From: JBGCED01 sp045106055
Lineage (GTDB): Bacteria; Pseudomonadota; Alphaproteobacteria; CBDDJK01
Reading direction: 5' to 3'
NCBI GenBank assembly: GCA_045106055.1
Contig: JBGCED010000053.1
Coordinates: 1 to 9,271, forward strand
Length of the DNA stretch: 9,271 nucleotides
Both the position numbers and the translations under genes were made by a program. This document shows positions 1 to 5,768 of the stretch, piece by piece; position 1 is the stretch's first letter; each line of letters opens with the position of its first letter. The notes beneath the pieces are model-generated. The model was not told the origin of the DNA, did not search any database, and saw nothing but the letters and a program-made list of their open reading frames with translations.

Positions 1-914
1 AAATAATGCCCGCCCTCGCCCGTTGCAACAAAATATAAATAATCGGTTTCAAGCGGATTAACCGCAGCCTTAATCGCTGCTTTGCCAGGATTATTGATCG
101 GGCCTGGCGGCAACCCTTTATTGCGATAAGTGTTATAGGGGCTGTCAACTCGCAAATCCTGGCGGCTAAGCACACGGTTGATAACGCCCGAATGATCTTC
201 TAATGCGTAAATCACGGTTGGATCGGATTGCAAGCGCATCCCCCGCGCTAGGCGATTATGAAACACGCCTGAAATCAAGCCATGCTCTGCTTCGCTATCG
301 GCTTCAGCTTCAATGATTGAAGCCAAAATAATCGCTTGCTGGGAAGTTTCAAGGCTGATATTGCGGTTGCGATTCTGCCAGACTTTTTCTAGAAAACTGA
401 TCTGGGCTTTCTGCATACGGTTTAACAATTGCTCGCGGCTATCTTGATGGCGATAAAAATAGGTTTCGGGTAAAAAATCCCCCTCTTTAAAGAATTTAAG
501 CGGCAATGCACCGCTTAGCGCGGGCGTGTCCGAGATAATATCAAGCACTTCGCCTGTGCGCTTCCCCTCTGGAATGGTCAGGCGGTGAATGATGACATCC
601 CCCGCAATCAGCTTTCCTGCAACCTGCTTCATCGTCATATTGGGATCAAAGCGATATTCGCCCGCTTTCAAACGGGTTTCATCATTGTTCACATATAACA
701 TAAATTTAAAGATAATGGGGCGGCCAAGCACACCGCGCTCATATAATATATCGGTGATTTGGTTTAGCGATGCCCCTTGTGGAATTAAAATGGTTTTATG
801 GCTGATATTTAATCCCGTGCTGGTTGAATTCCATGCGGCATTAATATGCTGATAGCCAAATGCACAGGCGGTGAAGATGATCAGCATAAAAGCAAACAGA
901 ATGCGTTTTGTCAT
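1..914 (-). CDS. mltG: Endolytic murein transglycosylase MltG (YceG-like), 3' end outside window
   Basis: Inner-membrane lytic transglycosylase that cleaves nascent peptidoglycan glycan strands and helps set their length. The first 304 codons are visible. A short basic N-terminus leads into one hydrophobic segment (residues 4-20), then a periplasmic region. The YceG core is clear: LKAGEYRF near 82-89, LTIPEGKR near 112-119, the catalytic stretch ASIIEAEA with the expected glutamate at about 202, then FHNRL, MRLQSDPTVIYAL, SPYNTY and GLPPGPINNPG, ending in DYLYFVATGEGGHY. By comparison with the E. coli protein only a few tens of residues are missing. The start is supported by AAGGA (923-927) eight bases upstream. 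It lies 83 bp downstream of fabF on the same strand with no terminator seen between, so co-transcription is likely. Residues FTAC (14-17) faintly resemble a lipobox, but phenylalanine at -3 is atypical and a plain membrane anchor is more likely. Confidence 0.95.
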   Translation of the reverse strand, partial: MTKRILFAFMLIIFTACAFGYQHINAAWNSTSTGLNISHKTILIPQGASLNQITDILYERGVLGRPIIFKFMLYVNNDETRLKAGEYRFDPNMTMKQVAGKLIAGDVIIHRLTIPEGKRTGEVLDIISDTPALSGALPLKFFKEGDFLPETYFYRHQDSREQLLNRMQKAQISFLEKVWQNRNRNISLETSQQAIILASIIEAEADSEAEHGLISGVFHNRLARGMRLQSDPTVIYALEDHSGVINRVLSRQDLRVDSPYNTYRNKGLPPGPINNPGKAAIKAAVNPLETDYLYFVATGEGGHY

Positions 915-997
915 GGCGCAATTCCTTTATGTGGCGGGGCGTGTTTTGCTGAACCCTGATTTAAAAAGCGAATCATAAATTCACACAAAATGCAGGC

Positions 998-2272
998 TTA
1001 AGCTGAATGCTGGGTAAAGACCAAGCAGGCATTCGTGCCGCCAAATCCAAAGCTGTTTGACAGCACCGTTTTAATGCCGCGCTGCTGCGCGGTTAGCGGC
1101 ACCAAATTTAAATCAGCGCAAGATGAAGCGACATCATTCAAGTTTAAAGTGGGCGGTGCTGTTTGGTGTTTGATTGCCATCACGGAAAAAATCGCCTCAA
1201 CCGCGCCCGCAGCCCCCAGCAAATGCCCGATTGATGATTTTGTAGAAGAAATGGCAATTTTTGTGGCGTGATCGCCAAGCAAGCGGCGAATCGCCCCCGC
1301 CTCAATCTCGTCACCAAGTGGGGTGGATGTGCCATGCGCATTGATATAATCAATGTGATCTGCATTCATTTGTGCATTTCGAAGTGCCGCTTTCATCGCG
1401 CGATAACCGCCATTGCCATCTTCGGCGGGGGCGGTTAAATGATACGCATCCCCCGACATGCCATAACCGCTTACCCGCGCATAAATCCGCGCACCGCGCT
1501 TTATTGCTGCTTGTTCTTCTTCAAGCATCACGATCCCCGCACCTTCGCCCATTACAAAGCCATCCCGGCCCTTGTCCCATGGGCGTGATCCAGCTTCAGG
1601 ATCATCATTATAGCCCGTTGATAGCGCGCGCGCTGCACAAAAGCCTGCCATCCCAATGCGGCAAACCGCAGCTTCTGCGCCGCCTGCAATCATCGCATCC
1701 GCATCGCCAAGCGCAATTAATCTTGCCGCATCGCCAATTGCATGTGTGCCTGTGGCGCATGCCGTCACAACCGCATGATTTGGCCCTTGATAGCCATGTT
1801 TGATCGATACAAAGCCAGAAGCCAAATTAATCAAATTGGAAGGAATAAAAAACGGAGACAGCCGCTTAACACCCTTTTCCGCGATTGTATATCCGCCTTG
1901 GGTGATGCCATCCAGCCCGCCAATGCCCGAACCGATTAAAACGCCTGTGCGCTCTTTTTGTTCGTCGCTTAACGCTTCATAGCCAGAATCGGCAATCGCC
2001 ATATCGGCTGCTGCCATCGCATATTGGATAAAGGGTTCCATCTTGCGCTGTTCTTTTTTATCGACCCAATCATCGACATTAAACTTGCCAAGCGCAGTAT
2101 CACCAAGGGGAATTTGACCCGCAATTTTTGCAGGCAGATCATCTATTTCAAATCCGTGGATTTGGTTAATGCCTGAATGACCTTCAACCAAACGCTTCCA
2201 GACATAATCAGCCCCCACCCCTAGCGGAGAGACAATCCCGCATCCCGTAACAACGACATTTCTTAGTTCCAT
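998..2272 (-). CDS. fabF: 3-oxoacyl-[acyl-carrier-protein] synthase II (FabF, KAS II)
   Basis: Cytoplasmic condensing enzyme of type II fatty-acid synthesis: it joins malonyl-ACP to a growing acyl-ACP and releases CO2. The thiolase-fold protein is 424 residues, close to the usual family length. The active-site cysteine is Cys172 in VVTACATGTHA, the two histidines are His313 (NAHGTSTPLGD) and His350 (STKSSIGHLLGAAG, with Lys345), and the C-terminal gate loop is SNSFGFGGTN near 405-413. All catalytic residues are present. I chose the ATG at 2272, giving MELRNVVVTG, which matches the usual family N-terminus and has GGGA about ten bases upstream. The frame stays open to a TTG at 2299, but that start has no ribosome binding site and would add nine residues unlike the family. 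It lies 161 bp downstream of acpP, in the common acpP-fabF order. Confidence 0.97.
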   Translation of the reverse strand: MELRNVVVTGCGIVSPLGVGADYVWKRLVEGHSGINQIHGFEIDDLPAKIAGQIPLGDTALGKFNVDDWVDKKEQRKMEPFIQYAMAAADMAIADSGYEALSDEQKERTGVLIGSGIGGLDGITQGGYTIAEKGVKRLSPFFIPSNLINLASGFVSIKHGYQGPNHAVVTACATGTHAIGDAARLIALGDADAMIAGGAEAAVCRIGMAGFCAARALSTGYNDDPEAGSRPWDKGRDGFVMGEGAGIVMLEEEQAAIKRGARIYARVSGYGMSGDAYHLTAPAEDGNGGYRAMKAALRNAQMNADHIDYINAHGTSTPLGDEIEAGAIRRLLGDHATKIAISSTKSSIGHLLGAAGAVEAIFSVMAIKHQTAPPTLNLNDVASSCADLNLVPLTAQQRGIKTVLSNSFGFGGTNACLVFTQHSA

Positions 2273-2320
2273 CTGCTTTTTATCCCAGCTATGCACCAAG
2301 TTTTTTTAATCGGTTAGATT

Positions 2321-2359
2321 ATTTGCGGCCAAGCTTTAAATTAAAGTTTGACCGCAAAT
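2321..2359. repeat. 39-bp near-perfect palindrome between acpP and fabF
   Basis: The arms ATTTGCGGCCAAGCTTTAA (2321-2339) and TTAAAGTTTGACCGCAAAT (2341-2359) are inverted repeats with two mismatches across 19 positions and a single base between. In minus-strand RNA one mismatch becomes a G-U wobble and the other an A-C mismatch. No U-run follows on either strand, so it is not a standard terminator. It lies about 50 bp upstream of the fabF start and about 75 bp beyond the acpP stop. It could be an RNA hairpin that protects or processes acpP mRNA, or a dyad DNA binding site; the sequence alone does not decide. Confidence 0.75.
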
Positions 2360-2373
2360 CAAGTCACCTCACC

Positions 2374-2406
2374 TTATCCGCCCAGCGCCCAATTATCCGC
2401 CCAGCG
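2374..2406. repeat. 14-bp direct repeat, period 19, in the acpP-fabF spacer
   Basis: TTATCCGCCCAGCG occurs at 2374-2387 and again at 2393-2406 with no mismatch, separated by CCCAA. It lies between the acpP stop and the 39-bp palindrome. No function is apparent; it is one of six such two-copy duplications in the spacers of this window. Confidence 0.8.
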
Positions 2407-2433
2407 TCTAAGGGTGTTTTCTTGCTAGATTAT

Positions 2434-2679
2434 TTAGCTATTCTCAACAATAAAATCAATGGCATCCTTGACGGTGTTGATTTTTTCGGCTGCATCATCT
2501 GGAATATCGCAGGAAAAAGCCTCTTCAAACGCCATGACAAGCTCGACCGTATCAAGGCTGTCAGCGTCAAGATCGTCAATAAAGCTTGCGCCTTCTGTAA
2601 CTTTATCTTCATCCACACCAAGATGTTCAATGACGATGCTTTTAACTTTTTCGGTAACTTCTTCGCGATTAGTGCTCAT
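2434..2679 (-). CDS. acpP: Acyl carrier protein
   Basis: Small acidic carrier that holds fatty-acyl intermediates on a 4'-phosphopantetheine arm during synthesis and delivers them to lipid pathways. It has 81 residues, the normal size. The attachment site is Ser41 in DADSLDTVELVMAFEE, the most conserved motif of the family, followed by the recognition helix and IPDDAAEKINTVKDAIDFI. A cysteine at 57 is uncommon here; E. coli AcpP has none. The ATG at 2679 follows AAGGAT (2688-2693) by eight bases. It is the first gene of the leftward cluster, and a promoter-like sequence sits about 85 bp upstream. fabD and fabG, often found upstream of acpP, are not present; the neighbouring region is a long divergent spacer. 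Confidence 0.98.
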   Translation of the reverse strand: MSTNREEVTEKVKSIVIEHLGVDEDKVTEGASFIDDLDADSLDTVELVMAFEEAFSCDIPDDAAEKINTVKDAIDFIVENS

Positions 2680-2768
2680 ATTAAATAATCCTTAAACTGT
2701 TTTTGAAGGTTGAAATAAACGCATTCTTAAAATGAAACCGATTTAATCATGCGAAATAACGGTTGATA

Positions 2769-2798
2769 ATTATAATGCAATTTATAAGATGATGGCAA
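2769..2798 (-). promoter_or_regulatory. Probable sigma-70-type promoter of acpP
   Basis: Read on the minus strand, TTGCCA (2798-2793, five of six matches to TTGACA) is followed after 18 bases by a perfect TATAAT (2774-2769). Transcription would start near 2762 and give a leader of about 80 bases before the acpP ATG. It is the best match to a promoter that I noticed in the spacer. Confidence 0.6.
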
Positions 2799-2880
2799 GA
2801 AGCTTTAAATCATTATTAAAAGTTTTCCCCTTGCAATTCATCACATATAAACAGCCCCTATCATAAAAAAAAACAATCTG

Positions 2881-2904
2881 CCAGCTTTTTTACCAGCTTT
2901 TTTA
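2881..2904. repeat. Perfect 12-bp tandem duplication
   Basis: CCAGCTTTTTTA at 2881-2892 is immediately repeated at 2893-2904. It lies just after an A-run in the divergent spacer, upstream of both candidate cold-shock promoters. No function is apparent. Confidence 0.85.
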
Positions 2905-2925
2905 AACGGGGACGCAATTTTATTC

Positions 2926-2953
2926 TTGAATGAAAGGCAAGTTCTGCTAGGGT
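2926..2953 (+). promoter_or_regulatory. Weak candidate distal promoter for the cold-shock gene
   Basis: TTGAAT (2926-2931, preceded by C, as in the alphaproteobacterial CTTGA preference) is separated by 16 bases from TAGGGT (2948-2953), which is preceded by TGC. If used, it would give a leader of about 130 bases, a length common in cold-shock genes. The -10 match is poor, so this is tentative. Confidence 0.3.
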
Positions 2954-2983
2954 GCGGGCTGTTATATTTCAGTTTTCTTAACT

Positions 2984-3015
2984 GCCAATCATTAAAAAAG
3001 CCAATCATTAAAAAA
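2984..3015. repeat. Perfect 16-bp tandem duplication
   Basis: GCCAATCATTAAAAAA at 2984-2999 is repeated without a gap at 3000-3015. The second copy ends two bases before the -35-like element of the proximal candidate promoter, so the duplication places extra A-rich DNA directly upstream of it, where an UP-element-like effect is conceivable. Confidence 0.88.
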
Positions 3016-3017
3016 GA

Positions 3018-3045
3018 TTGAAATTTAGAAAGCTGAATATATATG
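3018..3045 (+). promoter_or_regulatory. Candidate proximal promoter for the cold-shock gene
   Basis: TTGAAA (3018-3023) and TATATG (3040-3045) are 16 bases apart; overlapping TATATA or TATGTT hexamers give other spacings. Transcription would start near 3052, about 40 bases before the ATG. The region is AT-rich, so chance matches are likely. Confidence 0.4.
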
Positions 3046-3091
3046 TTGAAGCAATGAAATGTTTTAGTATTTTTTAGGAGTTTACAGCGCT

Positions 3092-3643
3092 ATGAATGCA
3101 CAATTACCCCCTGCAATCTATCAAGAGCAGGTCACTGGTCAGTTAAAATGGTTTAATCAGTCAAAAGGATTTGGCTTTGTACAGTTTGATGGCGAAGATA
3201 AGGATGCGTTTTTGCATGCAACCTTGGTAAAAGACACGCCCATCCATGATTTGCAGCCTGGAACAACCATTATTTGTGATTTGGCAAAAGGGCAGCGCGG
3301 CTTAATTGTAGCAACCATTCATCATATTGATCCTTCAACGGGCGAGGCATCGGGCGCGGGCGCAAGGCGGTTTGAACATGATTCGCCGCGCGGTTCAGGC
3401 GGTGCATCCCATCACGAAGAATTAACAGGGCCCAGCGAAACCGTTGAAGGCACGGTGAAATTTTATAATGCCGCCAAAGGCTATGGCTTTTTGCAATCGG
3501 ATCAAGGCGGAGAGGATATATTCCTGCCAGGGCGAATCATGCAAGCGGCTGGCTTTTACGAGGTTGCGCCTGATGCAAGGCTTCGCGTATCTGCGAAAAT
3601 GGGGCCAAAAGGCCGCCAAGCAGAATCGGTAGAAGCCCTATAA
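3092..3643 (+). CDS. Two-domain cold-shock protein (tandem CSD)
   Basis: Nucleic-acid-binding protein of 183 residues made of two cold-shock (OB-fold) domains. Proteins of this kind bind single-stranded RNA or DNA and act as RNA chaperones. Domain 1 (about 14-77) has KWFNQSKGFGFV (RNP1) and DAFLH (RNP2). Domain 2 (about 118-181) has VKFYNAAKGYGFL and DIFLP, where the usual histidine of RNP2 is proline. The domains are joined by a roughly 40-residue linker rich in Gly, Ser, His and charge, probably disordered. Tandem-domain cold-shock proteins are frequent in Alphaproteobacteria. The ATG follows AGGAG (3076-3080) by 11 bases, slightly long. It is divergent from acpP and 102 bp upstream of pstS on the same strand. 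Whether it responds to cold or is constitutive cannot be told from sequence. Confidence 0.93.
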   Translation: MNAQLPPAIYQEQVTGQLKWFNQSKGFGFVQFDGEDKDAFLHATLVKDTPIHDLQPGTTIICDLAKGQRGLIVATIHHIDPSTGEASGAGARRFEHDSPRGSGGASHHEELTGPSETVEGTVKFYNAAKGYGFLQSDQGGEDIFLPGRIMQAAGFYEVAPDARLRVSAKMGPKGRQAESVEAL

Positions 3644-3680
3644 ATGCGTTGATGCACACCCTTAAATGCGTTGATGCACA
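3641..3680. repeat. 18-bp direct repeat, period 22, starting at the cold-shock stop codon
   Basis: TAAATGCGTTGATGCACA is found at 3641-3658 and 3663-3680 without mismatch. The first copy begins with the TAA stop of the cold-shock gene. The 22-bp period is about two helical turns, so both copies face the same side of the DNA, and they sit 66-105 bp upstream of the pstS ATG. A looser 15-bp repeat (CAAAACGGCAAAGCT then CAAAACAGCAAAACC, 3686-3715) follows. It does not match the CTGTCAT-type Pho box. Confidence 0.8.
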
Positions 3681-3745
3681 ACCCCAAAACGGCAAAGCTC
3701 AAAACAGCAAAACCCAACCGATAAAACAGGAATGGATATAGCATA

Positions 3746-4786
3746 ATGTTTACAAAAAATAGAGCCATTGCTGCGGGGATTGGGATTTGCATGATGGGGG
3801 CGATGATGGCGGATAATCACGCAAATGCCCGTGATGGCATTTGGATTGTGGGATCATCCACGGTTTTTCCCTTTTCCACAACCGTTGCCGAAAATTTTGG
3901 CAAAAAAACGGGTTTTCCAACGCCCGTGGTTGAAAGCACCGGCTCTGGCGGCGGATTAAAACGCTTTTGCAGCGGCATTGGCGAAGATTATCCTGACATC
4001 ACCAACGCATCACGGCAAATAAAGCCTTCGGAAATTGAAAATTGCGCCAAGGCTGGCATTGACGAGATTATTGAAGCAAAGATCGGTTATGATGGCATTG
4101 TGATTGCCAATTCCAGAAAAGCCGAGCCGATGGATTTTACCCGCAAAGAACTTTTCATGGCGCTTGCAAAAAATATCCCAGATCAAGATGGGCAGCTTGT
4201 GCCAAACCCCTATCATGCGTGGAATGAAATTAATCCAGCCCTGCCTGCATTGGAAATACGGGTGCTGGGGCCGCCGCCAACATCTGGCACAAGGGATGCG
4301 TTCGTGGAATTGGTGATGGATTATGGCTGTGCGCAAATGCTGGGCATTGAGCAAGTGCCTGAAAATTTACGCAAGCCCACTTGCCATGAAATGCGTGAAG
4401 ATGGACGATATATTCAAGCGGGGGAAAATGATAATTTAATCATTCAAAAGCTAAATGCTGATCCTGAAACGCTGGGAATTTTTGGCTATAGCTTCTTGGA
4501 ACAGAATGAAAATATTGTGCAGGGAAATGCGATTGAAGGCACGGAATCCAGCTTTGAGAATATTTCCGCTGGCGATTATCCCGTATCGCGTTCACTCTAT
4601 TTCTATGTTAAAAAAGCGCATATTGGCATTATCCCAGGCATTGAGGAATTTTTAGCTGAATTTACCGCCGAATCAACATGGGGCGAAGATGGCTATGCGG
4701 TGGATAAAGGGCTTATTCCACTGCCTGATGACGAACGCCGCGCTTGGAGCGAGTCGATTAATGGCTTGTCCAATCTGGGGCAGTGA
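3746..4786 (+). CDS. pstS: Phosphate ABC transporter, periplasmic phosphate-binding protein PstS
   Basis: Captures inorganic phosphate in the periplasm and delivers it to the PstCA channel. It has 346 residues. The N-terminus is a Sec signal peptide (Lys4, Arg6, a hydrophobic Ala/Gly/Ile/Met stretch to about 21) with probable cleavage after ANA near residue 28. The mature protein opens with IWIVGSSTVFPFSTTVAENF, then ESTGSGGGLKRFC (about 63-75) and PPTSGTRDAFVEL (about 177-189), the loops that bind phosphate in this family through Ser, Thr, Arg and Asp. Cysteines at 75, 100, 195 and 213 could form periplasmic disulfides. The ribosome binding site is weak: AGGAA lies 13 bases upstream, and GGA nine. 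It is the first gene of the pst set, with the order pstS-pstC-pstA-pstB-phoU. I could not find a convincing promoter or Pho box in the 102 bp upstream, so read-through from the cold-shock gene is possible. Confidence 0.95.
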   Translation: MFTKNRAIAAGIGICMMGAMMADNHANARDGIWIVGSSTVFPFSTTVAENFGKKTGFPTPVVESTGSGGGLKRFCSGIGEDYPDITNASRQIKPSEIENCAKAGIDEIIEAKIGYDGIVIANSRKAEPMDFTRKELFMALAKNIPDQDGQLVPNPYHAWNEINPALPALEIRVLGPPPTSGTRDAFVELVMDYGCAQMLGIEQVPENLRKPTCHEMREDGRYIQAGENDNLIIQKLNADPETLGIFGYSFLEQNENIVQGNAIEGTESSFENISAGDYPVSRSLYFYVKKAHIGIIPGIEEFLAEFTAESTWGEDGYAVDKGLIPLPDDERRAWSESINGLSNLGQ

Positions 4787-4789
4787 TTT

Positions 4790-4804
4790 AAACAAGGATT
4801 GTTT
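4790..4804 (+). terminator. Short hairpin plus T-run between pstS and pstC, possible attenuator
   Basis: AAACAA-GGA-TTGTTT is a perfect six-base-pair stem, followed by GCCAA and a run of six T (4810-4815). The stem is all A-T apart from one C-G pair and is set back from the T-run, so it would be at most a leaky terminator, or a barrier that lets pstS be expressed above the downstream membrane genes. The neighbouring CCAA (4806-4809) could also pair with TTGG (4814-4817), touching the pstC ribosome binding site. Confidence 0.3.
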
Positions 4805-4829
4805 GCCAATTTTTTGGAGCTAAATCTTT

Positions 4830-5768
4830 ATGAATATAAAGGCCCGATCCCCTTTATCCCTTGCCCTTGAGCGGTTGGTCATTGCGATTTTATTCGCATG
4901 TTCGGGCGTTGCGATCTTAACCACGATTGGGATTGTGCTGTCGCTGATCTTTGAATCGCTGCGCTTCTTTGATTTGGTTAATTTCTTTGATTTTGTATTT
5001 GGGCTGGAATGGTCACCGCAAACTGCGATGCGCGCTGATCAGGCAGGGTCTTCTGGCAGCTTTGGTGCGATTCCTCTAATCTCTGGCACTTTATTAATTA
5101 CCGTCATTGCGATGACCATTGCAACGCCGATTGGGCTGATGACTGCGATTTATTTGGCGGAATATGCCCCGCGCAAAGTGCGCGATCTTATCAAACCCAT
5201 GCTGGAGATTTTGTCAGGCGTGCCAACTGTTGTGTATGGCTTTTTTGCTGCGATCGTGGTTGCCCCGATGTTAAAGCAATCAGGGGATCGCTTTGGCATT
5301 GATATTTCATCTGAAAGCGCGCTTGCAGCAGGACTGGTGATGGGGATTATGATCATCCCGCTTATATCCTCTATTTCTGATGATATTATTACCGCTGTGC
5401 CGCGTGCGCTGCGCGAAGGGGGGCTGGGGCTGGGCGCGACCAAGTCTGAATCCATCAAGCAAATTGTATTGCCTGCGGCTTTGCCTGGAATTGCGGGGGG
5501 ACTGTTGCTTGCAACCTCGCGTGCGATTGGGGAAACCATGATCGTCGTGATGGCAGCAGGGCTTAGTGCAAATTTAACCGCAAATCCATTTGAAGCCGTT
5601 ACCACGGTTACGGTTCAAATTGTCGCCCTATTAACAGGGGATCAGGAATTTGACAGTGCAAAAACCTTATCCGCCTTTGCGCTGGGGCTTTTATTATTCT
5701 TCATTACCTTGGTTTTAAATATGATTGCCCTTTATTTGGTCAAAAAATACCGTGAACAATATGATTGA
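4830..5768 (+). CDS. pstC: Phosphate ABC transporter permease PstC
   Basis: One of two inner-membrane subunits that form the phosphate channel. It has 312 residues, close to the roughly 320 of E. coli PstC. Hydrophobic helices lie near 16-41, 80-108, 130-147, 163-181, 220-245 and 280-304. The cytoplasmic EAA loop that contacts the ATPase is EGGLGLGATKSESIKQIVLPAALPG (196-220), and the family stretches EILSGVPTVVYGF and ATSRAIGETMIVVMAAG are present. The start has GGAG (4816-4819) ten bases upstream. Its last eight bases overlap the start of pstA (ATGATTGA), implying translational coupling. From memory, many alphaproteobacterial PstC proteins paired with an extended PstA are considerably longer; this one is short, though nothing looks truncated. 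Confidence 0.96.
   Translation: MNIKARSPLSLALERLVIAILFACSGVAILTTIGIVLSLIFESLRFFDLVNFFDFVFGLEWSPQTAMRADQAGSSGSFGAIPLISGTLLITVIAMTIATPIGLMTAIYLAEYAPRKVRDLIKPMLEILSGVPTVVYGFFAAIVVAPMLKQSGDRFGIDISSESALAAGLVMGIMIIPLISSISDDIITAVPRALREGGLGLGATKSESIKQIVLPAALPGIAGGLLLATSRAIGETMIVVMAAGLSANLTANPFEAVTTVTVQIVALLTGDQEFDSAKTLSAFALGLLLFFITLVLNMIALYLVKKYREQYD

Larger units (their letters stand above)
2680..3091. other. 412-bp divergent spacer between acpP and the cold-shock gene
   Basis: AT-rich region without a credible gene on either strand. Reading left to right it holds the acpP ribosome binding site (2688-2693), a probable acpP promoter (2769-2798), an element at 2800-2826 resembling the palindrome arms upstream of fabF, an A-run (2865-2873), a perfect 12-bp tandem duplication (2881-2904), a weak candidate promoter (2926-2953), a perfect 16-bp tandem duplication (2984-3015), a second candidate promoter (3018-3045) and the AGGAG ribosome binding site of the cold-shock gene (3076-3080). 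The distance leaves room for the long 5' leader typical of cold-shock genes, but I did not identify a specific leader fold. Confidence 0.6.

Noticed and set aside
589..852. Open frame of 87 codons on the plus strand within mltG
   Set aside because: It is a shadow of the conserved mltG coding sequence, with no family resemblance.
1372..1803. Open frame of 143 codons on the plus strand within fabF, and shorter ones at 1035, 1742 and 1800
   Set aside because: They lie antisense to a fully conserved fabF; the proteins are rich in His, Pro and Arg without any recognisable family motif.
2273..2299. Upstream TTG start for fabF
   Set aside because: No Shine-Dalgarno precedes it, and the extra nine residues do not fit the FabF N-terminus; the ATG at 2272 does.
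2323..2688. Open frame of 121 codons on the plus strand over acpP and the spacer
   Set aside because: It is antisense to a perfectly conserved acpP, has no ribosome binding site, and starts inside the 39-bp palindrome.
2881..3015. Repeats in the divergent spacer as a CRISPR array
   Set aside because: There are only two copies of each, with no spacers between them and no cas genes nearby.
3644..3745. Pho box upstream of pstS
   Set aside because: No pair of CTGTCAT-like sequences at 11-bp spacing is visible; the only clear repeat has a different sequence and a 22-bp period.
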